Part shown: positions 22,501 through 27,392 of the stretch, in pieces
Numbering within the stretch: the first letter of the stretch is position 1
Layout: every line of letters starts with the position of its first letter
DNA from: SZUA-186 sp041552135
GTDB taxonomy: Bacteria > Pseudomonadota > Gammaproteobacteria > UBA9214
Assembly (NCBI GenBank): GCA_041552135.1
Contig: JBFELL010000017.1
Span: 1 to 27,392 of the forward strand
Reading direction: 5' to 3'
DNA: 27,392 nucleotides
Notes under the pieces: model-generated
What the model saw: the letters and a program-made list of their open reading frames with translations, nothing else
The model's database searches: none
What the model was told of the DNA's origin: nothing
Program-made: the position numbers and the translations under genes

Positions 22501-22675
22501 GGGCACAGAGGTGGGAGAACTCGATCTCGACGCTGCTGGTGAGGTGCAGCAGTTGTGCCAGGGTGTCGATCTGGGTATCGCCATATTCGATAATCAGGAG
22601 CTGCAGGCAGTCCCTGACATTCTTAACATCTTCCGGATCCGGCTTCGGCATTTGATTTTTAATGGTTTGCTGCAT
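22487..22675 (-). CDS. Small hypothetical protein (62 aa)
   Basis: No family is recognised. The predicted product is acidic and helical with no membrane segment: a polar N-terminus (MQQTIKNQMPKPDPEDVKN), then LQLLIIEYGDTQIDTLAQLL and a C-terminus containing two cysteines (HLCAQRLC). Codon choice resembles that of the neighbouring genes, and a consensus TATAAT lies about 60 bp upstream on the same strand, so it may be expressed. It is antisense-oriented and convergent with ppsA, 30 bp between stops. A G-run (GGGGG) about 10 nt before the ATG is only a fair ribosome-binding site. It could also be chance. Confidence 0.5.
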   Translation of the reverse strand: MQQTIKNQMPKPDPEDVKNVRDCLQLLIIEYGDTQIDTLAQLLHLTSSVEIEFSHLCAQRLC

Positions 22676-22736
22676 GTCTGTACTGCCCCCGGCAGCTGCA
22701 TCAGCGGAATTCTTATAACCTTATTTTCCTACACTC

Positions 22737-22742
22737 ATTATA
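22737..22742 (-). promoter_or_regulatory. Consensus -10 box upstream of the small ORF
   Basis: TATAAT on the minus strand, within a locally AT-rich stretch, about 62 bp before the small ORF start. The expected -35 position holds GAAAAA, a poor match, so the promoter is tentative. Confidence 0.35.
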
Positions 22743-22844
22743 GCGCCTTTGCAAAATATTTTTTCTGGCGGCCGATGCGGCAACACCGGCCGGACCAAAC
22801 AAAACCGCATGTAGTTCAACGAGATGGCCATGGCTTTAACGCGC

Positions 22845-22850
22845 TATAAT
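22845..22850 (+). promoter_or_regulatory. Candidate -10 box for rph
   Basis: A perfect TATAAT lies 32 bp before the rph ATG, predicting a start near 22857 and a short leader of about 26 nt. The -35 region (AGATGG at 17-bp spacing) is poor. GGA in ACGGAATCC may be the ribosome-binding site. Confidence 0.5.
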
Positions 22851-22882
22851 CCGCGCCTCATTCATGAACCACGGAATCCAAC

Positions 22883-23602
22883 ATGCGTCCCAGCAAGCGT
22901 GCCCCAGGCGAAATGCGCCACGTCCGTATCACCCGCAATTACACCAAGCATGCCGAGGGCTCCGTGCTCGTCGAGTTCGGCGACACCCGCGTGCTGTGCA
23001 ACGCCAGCGTCGAGGACCGGGTGCCGGGTTTCCTGCGCGGCAAGGGCGAAGGCTGGGTCACGGCCGAGTACGGCATGCTGCCCCGCTCCACCGGCAGCCG
23101 CATGGGTCGCGAGGCCGCCCGCGGCAAGCAGGGCGGGCGCACCATGGAAATCCAGCGCCTGATCGGCCGTTCGCTGCGCGCCGTTATTGATCTGAAGGCG
23201 CTGGGCGAACGCTCCGTCACCATCGACTGTGACGTCATCCAGGCCGATGGCGGCACCCGCACCGCCAGCATTACCGGCGGTTATGTGGCACTGGCCGACG
23301 CCATCCAGTCAATGATCGGCGACGGCAAGCTGGACAACAGCCCGCTGACCGGCCGGGTCGCCTCGGTGTCGGTCGGCATCTACCAGGGCACACCGGTGCT
23401 GGACCTGGATTACCCGGAAGACTGCAATGCAGAGACCGACATGAATGTCGTCATGAGTGATGCCGGGGATTTCATCGAGGTGCAGGGCACCGCGGAAGGC
23501 CACCCTTTCAGCCAGGATGAACTGAACGCCATGCTGACCCTGGCGAAACAGGGTATCGGCGAGTTGCTGGAGTGCCAGCGGGCCGCACTGGAACAGGAAT
23601 GA
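22883..23602 (+). CDS. rph: Ribonuclease PH
   Basis: RNase PH is a phosphorolytic 3'-5' exoribonuclease that trims tRNA precursors. The 239-residue protein is complete. It begins MRPSKRAPGEMRHVRITRNY and has LVEFGDTRVLCNASVEDRVP, EYGMLPRSTGSRMGREA with basic RNA-binding residues, RTMEIQRLIGRSLRAVIDL, the phosphate/active site CDVIQADGGTRTASITGGYV, and LDLDYPEDCNAETDMNVVM. It is the first gene of a rightward cluster and overlaps the region before rdgB. Together with gmk-yicC it belongs to a commonly conserved proteobacterial neighbourhood, here split by about 20 kb. Confidence 0.96.
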   Translation: MRPSKRAPGEMRHVRITRNYTKHAEGSVLVEFGDTRVLCNASVEDRVPGFLRGKGEGWVTAEYGMLPRSTGSRMGREAARGKQGGRTMEIQRLIGRSLRAVIDLKALGERSVTIDCDVIQADGGTRTASITGGYVALADAIQSMIGDGKLDNSPLTGRVASVSVGIYQGTPVLDLDYPEDCNAETDMNVVMSDAGDFIEVQGTAEGHPFSQDELNAMLTLAKQGIGELLECQRAALEQE

Positions 23603-23607
23603 CCGGC

Positions 23608-24210
23608 ATGAAGGATATCGTCCTGGCAAGCGGCAACCCGGGCAAGGTCCGCGAGATCCACGAACTGCTCGCGCAACTCGATATGCATGTCGTCCCGCAG
23701 GGCGATTACGGTGTCGCCGATGCCGAGGAGACGGGCCTGAGCTTTGTCGAGAACGCCCTCCTCAAGGCGCGCAACGCAGCCGCGCACACCGGCCTGCCGG
23801 CAATCGCCGACGACTCCGGCATCGAGGTGGACGCGCTGAACGGCGCGCCCGGCATCTACTCCGCCCGTTATGCCGGCGCAGGTGCCAGCGATGAGGCCAA
23901 TACAGAGAAGCTGCTTGAAGCCCTGAGCGATACTCCCGAGGCGGAACGCACCGCACGCTTCCGGTGCCTGATGGTTTACCTGCGACACAGTGAGGACCCG
24001 ACCCCGCTGATCTGCCAGGGCACCTGGGAGGGCCGCATACTGCCCGCCCCCCGGGGTGATAACGGCTTCGGCTACGACCCGGTATTCTACGTGCCGACAC
24101 ATGACTGTTCGTCCGCCGAACTCGAACCGGATGTGAAGAATGCCCTCAGCCACAGGGGGCAGGCCCTGCGCCAGCTGCTTGCCGCACTCAAACTGCAGAA
24201 ACACCTGTAG
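23608..24210 (+). CDS. rdgB: dITP/XTP pyrophosphatase (RdgB/HAM1)
   Basis: RdgB hydrolyses dITP, XTP and similar non-canonical nucleotides to monophosphates, keeping them out of DNA and RNA. The product (200 aa from this start) has the family N-terminus KDIVLASGNPGKVREIHELL, then TGLSFVENALLKARNAAAHT, AIADDSGIEVDALNGAPGIY and SARYAG, and GDNGFGYDPVFYVP followed by KNALSHRGQAL. I chose ATG 23608: AGGA (23595-23598) lies 9 nt upstream, and the sequence then aligns with E. coli RdgB. ATG 23599, overlapping the rph stop, has no room for a ribosome-binding site. It is cotranscribed with rph. Confidence 0.94.
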   Translation: MKDIVLASGNPGKVREIHELLAQLDMHVVPQGDYGVADAEETGLSFVENALLKARNAAAHTGLPAIADDSGIEVDALNGAPGIYSARYAGAGASDEANTEKLLEALSDTPEAERTARFRCLMVYLRHSEDPTPLICQGTWEGRILPAPRGDNGFGYDPVFYVPTHDCSSAELEPDVKNALSHRGQALRQLLAALKLQKHL

Positions 24211-24305
24211 GAGACTTGTCAATTTTTCCGGTAACCCTCGCGCGCCGGACCACGCCGATGTTTTCCTTTGCCAGACATGCCAGGAGCTTCTACAGTTAGC
24301 GTGTC

Positions 24306-25490
24306 ATGTTCCAGTTTACCGCCACCCCCCCGCTGTCGCTCTACATCCACATCCCGTGGTGTGTACGCAAGTGCCCTTATTGTGATTTCAATTCGCACGA
24401 GCCGGGTGAGGGCATTCCGCAAGAGGCATACCTCGAGGCCCTGATCGCCGACCTGGAGCAGGACCTGCCGAAGGTCTGGGGCCGAACGGTGGAAACCGTG
24501 TTCATTGGCGGCGGCACACCGAGCCTGTTTTCGCCGGCCGGCATCGACCGGTTGCTGAATGCCGTGCGCGCGCGACTGCCACTGAAACCCGGCGCCGAAA
24601 TCACCCTGGAGGCCAACCCGGGCACGGTCGACCGGGAACGTTTCCACGGTTTCCGCGAGGCCGGCATCAACCGCCTGTCGCTCGGCATCCAGAGTTTCCA
24701 GCCTGAACGCCTACAGGCCATCGGCCGGATCCACGACGGCAGCGAAGCCGTCATGGCCATTGAAGCGGCCCGCGCGGCCGGTTTCGACAATATCAACCTG
24801 GACCTGATGTTCGGCCTGCCGGACCAGGACATTGCGCAGGCGCTTGACGATCTGCAAACGGCAACCGGCTTCGGACCCGCCCACCTGTCCTGGTATGAAC
24901 TGACCATCGAGCCGAATACCTGGTTTCATCGTCACCCCCCTGCACGTGCGGGTGATGAATTGCTCTGGGACATGCAACAGGCCGGTCATGCGCTGCTTGC
25001 CGGGCAGGGTTACACCGGCTACGAGGTTTCGGCATTTGCCCGCGAGGGCAGGCGCTGCCGGCACAACGTGAACTACTGGGAATTCGGCGACTATCTCGGC
25101 ATCGGCGCCGGCGCCCACGGCAAGCTGACGGATGCGACCGCACAAACGGTCTGCCGCAGCGCGAAAACCCGCCATCCCCGCGCCTACATCGAGGCAACGC
25201 AAACGGACCGGCGCCCTGGCAGCACGGTACGCCTGAGCGCCGGTGACGTGCTGCTGGAATTCTGCATGAATGCCCTGCGCCTTGAGGACGGCTTTTCGCA
25301 GGGCACTTTTGCCAGCAACACCGGCCTGCCGGCAACGGCGATGCTTGCCGCCTGTGAAACCGCGGCCGCCGACGGCCTGCTGGAAACCCGCAACGACAGG
25401 GTCCGCTGCACCGGCCGGGGCCGGCGTTACCTGAACGATGTGCTGCAACACTTCATGCCGGTGACCGGTGATGATGCCCGAGCCTGTTGA
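24306..25490 (+). CDS. hemW: Heme chaperone HemW (radical SAM)
   Basis: HemW is a radical-SAM-related heme chaperone, often annotated as oxygen-independent coproporphyrinogen III oxidase-like. The 394-residue protein has the cluster motif C19-xxx-C23-xx-C26 (CVRKCPYCDF), then TVETVFIGGGTPSLFSPAGI, EITLEANPGTVD, GINRLSLGIQSFQPERLQAI and INLDLMFGLPDQ. The HemW-specific heme-binding motif HNVNYW is present in CRHNVNYWEFGDYLGIGAGA, which separates it from HemN. The C-terminal HemN_C domain is complete. A 95-bp gap follows rdgB, with no clear terminator. Synteny rph-rdgB-hemW is typical of proteobacteria. Confidence 0.95.
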   Translation: MFQFTATPPLSLYIHIPWCVRKCPYCDFNSHEPGEGIPQEAYLEALIADLEQDLPKVWGRTVETVFIGGGTPSLFSPAGIDRLLNAVRARLPLKPGAEITLEANPGTVDRERFHGFREAGINRLSLGIQSFQPERLQAIGRIHDGSEAVMAIEAARAAGFDNINLDLMFGLPDQDIAQALDDLQTATGFGPAHLSWYELTIEPNTWFHRHPPARAGDELLWDMQQAGHALLAGQGYTGYEVSAFAREGRRCRHNVNYWEFGDYLGIGAGAHGKLTDATAQTVCRSAKTRHPRAYIEATQTDRRPGSTVRLSAGDVLLEFCMNALRLEDGFSQGTFASNTGLPATAMLAACETAAADGLLETRNDRVRCTGRGRRYLNDVLQHFMPVTGDDARAC

Positions 25491-25662
25491 CGTCACCTGC
25501 CCCTACTGCGGCGAGCCCTTCAGCGTCATGGCTGACACCTCGGCCGGCAGCCAGCGCTATATCGAGGACTGCCCGGTGTGTTGCCGGCCGGTGGAATTTC
25601 TGCTCGAAACCGGCCCCGACCTGGAACTGCTGTCCCTGACCACCCGGCGTGACGATGACTGA
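25471..25662 (+). CDS. CPXCG-motif cysteine-rich small protein
   Basis: This protein of about 63 residues has two Cys pairs: CPYCGE near the N-terminus and DCPVCCRPVEF about 28 residues later, with SAGSQRYIEDC between. It matches the small CPXCG-motif cysteine-rich family of proteobacteria, predicted zinc ribbons of unknown role. Three consecutive start codons exist (GTG 25468, ATG 25471, ATG 25474); GGTGA lies a few bases upstream. It overlaps the hemW end by 20 bp and the following rof-like gene by 8 bp, so the three are likely cotranscribed. Confidence 0.82.
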   Translation: MMPEPVDVTCPYCGEPFSVMADTSAGSQRYIEDCPVCCRPVEFLLETGPDLELLSLTTRRDDD

Positions 25663-25891
25663 CTACAGGCCTGTCGACTGCGCCCTGCACAGTGAATACG
25701 AACTGGCCATCATGCAGCGCCGCCGCCTTCACCCGGGCTGGCTCGGCAATGACGCCATGCCCCGCATCAAAGTCGTCATGCCGGCCGACCTGTATACCCG
25801 GCAGGGGGAGGAGTACATGGTCGTCACCCGCAGCAACGGACAAGTCGAGCACATCCGTCCGGACTGCATTATCAGGTACCATCACGCCTGA
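25655..25891 (+). CDS. rof: Rof/YaeO-like Rho-binding antiterminator
   Basis: This 78-residue protein resembles E. coli Rof (YaeO), which binds Rho and blocks its RNA loading. Similar features are the N-terminal YRPVDCALHSEYELAIMQRR (compare YQPINCDDYDNLELACQHHL in E. coli, recalled from memory), a central beta segment, and the closing EEYMVVTRSNGQVEHIRPDC-type strand pattern with IIRYHH. The size fits. I take ATG 25655 (MTDYRPVDC); a GTG at 25649 is in frame. It overlaps the CPXCG gene by 8 bp. Assignment is by eye and moderate. Confidence 0.65.
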   Translation: MTDYRPVDCALHSEYELAIMQRRRLHPGWLGNDAMPRIKVVMPADLYTRQGEEYMVVTRSNGQVEHIRPDCIIRYHHA

Positions 25892-25969
25892 GTACCGGCT
25901 GCGCCTTCAGGCAAGCGGCGCAGCCGACGATATACGGGATACCACAGCGCAAGGAAACCACCGTCATCG

Positions 25970-27392
25970 ATGAATGACCTGCACGACCTCGAGCTGCTGC
26001 TGCGCTCCCGCGTCCCGCTGATCACGATCGAGACCCGCGACGAGCGACGGGTCACACGGCTGTTCAGCCGGCTTGCCGTCAAACTCGGCCAGCCGGTCAT
26101 GGCGTGGTCTGCCACGGCCGGACTGCAGCGCATCGATGTCGAACTGGCGCCGCAGCGTCATGCCAGCGAACCGCAACAGGCACTCGGGCAGATCAAGGCA
26201 ACCAGTACGCCGACCATCTACCTGCTGCTGGATTTCCATCCCTACCTGGCAGATCCCCTCAATGTCCGCATGCTGAAGGAGATCGCACTCGACTATTACA
26301 CGCTGCAGCACACCCTGGTGCTGGTCAGCCACGGCCTGGATATGCCTCCGGAACTGGAAAGTTTCACGGCATGTTTCAACCCGTCATTGCCCGACCGGGA
26401 CGGCCTGCAGGCCATCATCCGGGAGGAGGCAGGCCACTGGTCAAGGGCCCACCGGGGCAGCAAGGTGAAAACGGACAAACAGACACTGGATACCATCCTG
26501 CGACAGCTTGGCGGCCTGACGGAGGTTGATGCACGGCGCATTATTCGCAATGTGATCCACGACGATGGTGCTATCAACGGCGATGACTTCGCACGGGTCA
26601 CGCAGGGTCGCTATCAGCTGCTCGAATCGAGCGGCGCCCTGTCGGTGGAATTCGACACCGCGGACTTCGACGCCGTCGGTGGTCTGCGTAATCTCAAGCG
26701 CTGGATATCACTGCGCCGCACGGCATTCCTGGAACCGGACGGCCAGCCGGATACGCCCAGGGGCATACTGCTGACCGGCGTACAGGGCGGCGGCAAGAGC
26801 CTGGCCGCCAGGGCCGTTGCCGGGATGTGGCAGCTGCCGCTGCTGCGGCTGGACTTCGGCACGCTGTATAACAGGTTCTTTGGCGAGACCGAGCGCAACC
26901 TGCGCGAGGCGCTGCAGGCCGCCGAGGCCATGGCACCATGCGTGCTGTGGATCGATGAAATCGAGAAAGCCATTGCCAGCGGCGACTATGACAGCGGCAC
27001 CTCACGGCGCATCCTTGGCAACCTGCTGACCTGGATGGCGGAGCGCAAGGCGCCGGTGTTCATCGTCGCCACCGCCAATGCCATCGAGCAGTTGCCGCCC
27101 GAGCTGATCCGCAAGGGCCGCCTCGACGAGATCTTTTTCGTCGACCTGCCGGATGCCCCCACCCGCGCGGAAATCTTCGCTATCCATCTGCGCAGCCGTG
27201 GCCTGAAAGCGGCGGATTTCGACCTGATCGAACTGGCGAACCTGACCGAGGGCTTTTCCGGCGCCGAGATCGAACAGGCAGTCGTGGCCGGACACTACCT
27301 GGCGCGTGAGCAACAGACGCTCTTGGATAGCGGGCATCTGCGCATGGAAATCGAGCAGACGCGCCCCCTGTCGCAGGTCATGGCAGAGAAGA
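25970..27392 (+). CDS. Ycf46-like AAA ATPase, 3' end beyond window
   Basis: The visible 474 residues form an N-terminal degenerate region (about 1-230, starting MNDLHDLELLLRSRVPLITI and ETRDERRVTRLFSRLAVKLG) and a C-terminal AAA module. Walker A is GVQGGGKS near residue 270, Walker B is VLWIDEIEK near 325, sensor 1 is FIVATANAIEQLPPELIR, and the arginine-finger region is RKGRLDEIFFVDLP. The domain pattern matches the Ycf46/COG0464 group found in cyanobacteria, chloroplasts and proteobacteria. Its role is poorly known; in cyanobacteria it has been linked to inorganic carbon use. Start ATG 25970 has AAGGA about 14 nt upstream, a loose fit. The frame runs off the right edge. Confidence 0.85.
   Translation, partial: MNDLHDLELLLRSRVPLITIETRDERRVTRLFSRLAVKLGQPVMAWSATAGLQRIDVELAPQRHASEPQQALGQIKATSTPTIYLLLDFHPYLADPLNVRMLKEIALDYYTLQHTLVLVSHGLDMPPELESFTACFNPSLPDRDGLQAIIREEAGHWSRAHRGSKVKTDKQTLDTILRQLGGLTEVDARRIIRNVIHDDGAINGDDFARVTQGRYQLLESSGALSVEFDTADFDAVGGLRNLKRWISLRRTAFLEPDGQPDTPRGILLTGVQGGGKSLAARAVAGMWQLPLLRLDFGTLYNRFFGETERNLREALQAAEAMAPCVLWIDEIEKAIASGDYDSGTSRRILGNLLTWMAERKAPVFIVATANAIEQLPPELIRKGRLDEIFFVDLPDAPTRAEIFAIHLRSRGLKAADFDLIELANLTEGFSGAEIEQAVVAGHYLAREQQTLLDSGHLRMEIEQTRPLSQVMAEK

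Noticed and set aside
1..27392. CRISPR arrays, tRNA/rRNA genes, insertion sequences, phage genes
   Set aside because: Looked for regular repeats, tRNA-like cloverleaf ends and transposase or integrase motifs; none seen.

Overview
The window is GC-rich, gene-dense chromosomal DNA. The gene families, the ATGA/TGATG start-stop overlaps and the housekeeping neighbours (gmk-yicC at one end, rph-rdgB-hemW at the other) point to a gammaproteobacterium. Glycogen storage genes and a predicted FNR-type operator suggest a facultatively or periodically anaerobic life, perhaps as a sulfur-metabolising lineage. The species cannot be named from the sequence alone.

Layout. (1) Positions 1-2207: guanylate kinase (cut by the left edge) and yicC on the minus strand, then a divergent PP2C-type phosphatase. 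(2) Positions 2223-3317: an AI-2E/PerM-type membrane protein, minus strand. (3) Positions 3376-19617: a run of sixteen tightly packed minus-strand genes. In transcription order they are MrpE, MrpF, MrpG, an MbhD-like protein, MrpB (with an MbhE-like N-terminus), MrpC, MrpD, a second large antiporter-like subunit, NuoH, NuoB, NuoC, NuoD, a NuoI::GltD fusion, a rubrerythrin-like ferritin, glycogen phosphorylase and glycogen debranching enzyme. (4) Positions 19618-20032: a divergent regulatory region with a near-consensus FNR/ANR box. (5) Positions 20033-22456: phosphoenolpyruvate synthase, plus strand. (6) Positions 22457-22882: a more AT-rich gap with a small minus-strand ORF and two consensus -10 boxes. 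(7) Positions 22883-27392: rph, rdgB, hemW, a CPXCG zinc-ribbon-like protein, a Rof-like protein and a Ycf46-like AAA ATPase cut by the right edge.

The centrepiece is the 13-gene block encoding a membrane-bound respiratory complex. Its subunit set and order match, from memory, the archaeal mbx/MBS (membrane-bound sulfane reductase) operon of Thermococcales, not complex I or a stand-alone Mrp antiporter. Its NuoD homologue keeps only one Cys of each [NiFe] Cys pair and also lacks the His and Tyr that hold the quinone in complex I, so it is probably neither a hydrogenase nor a normal quinone reductase. NuoEFG are absent. Instead the NuoI-type ferredoxin subunit is fused to a complete GltD/NfnB-like FAD/NAD(P)H module, giving a likely direct NAD(P)H entry point.

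The complex is followed, in the same packed run, by a ferritin-like protein and the two glycogen-breakdown enzymes, and is divergent from PEP synthase across a predicted FNR-controlled promoter. The working hypothesis is an anaerobically induced, ion-pumping NAD(P)H:acceptor oxidoreductase (acceptor possibly sulfane sulfur or polysulfide) fed by mobilised glycogen. Subunit identities are seen in the sequence; the acceptor and physiology are inference.
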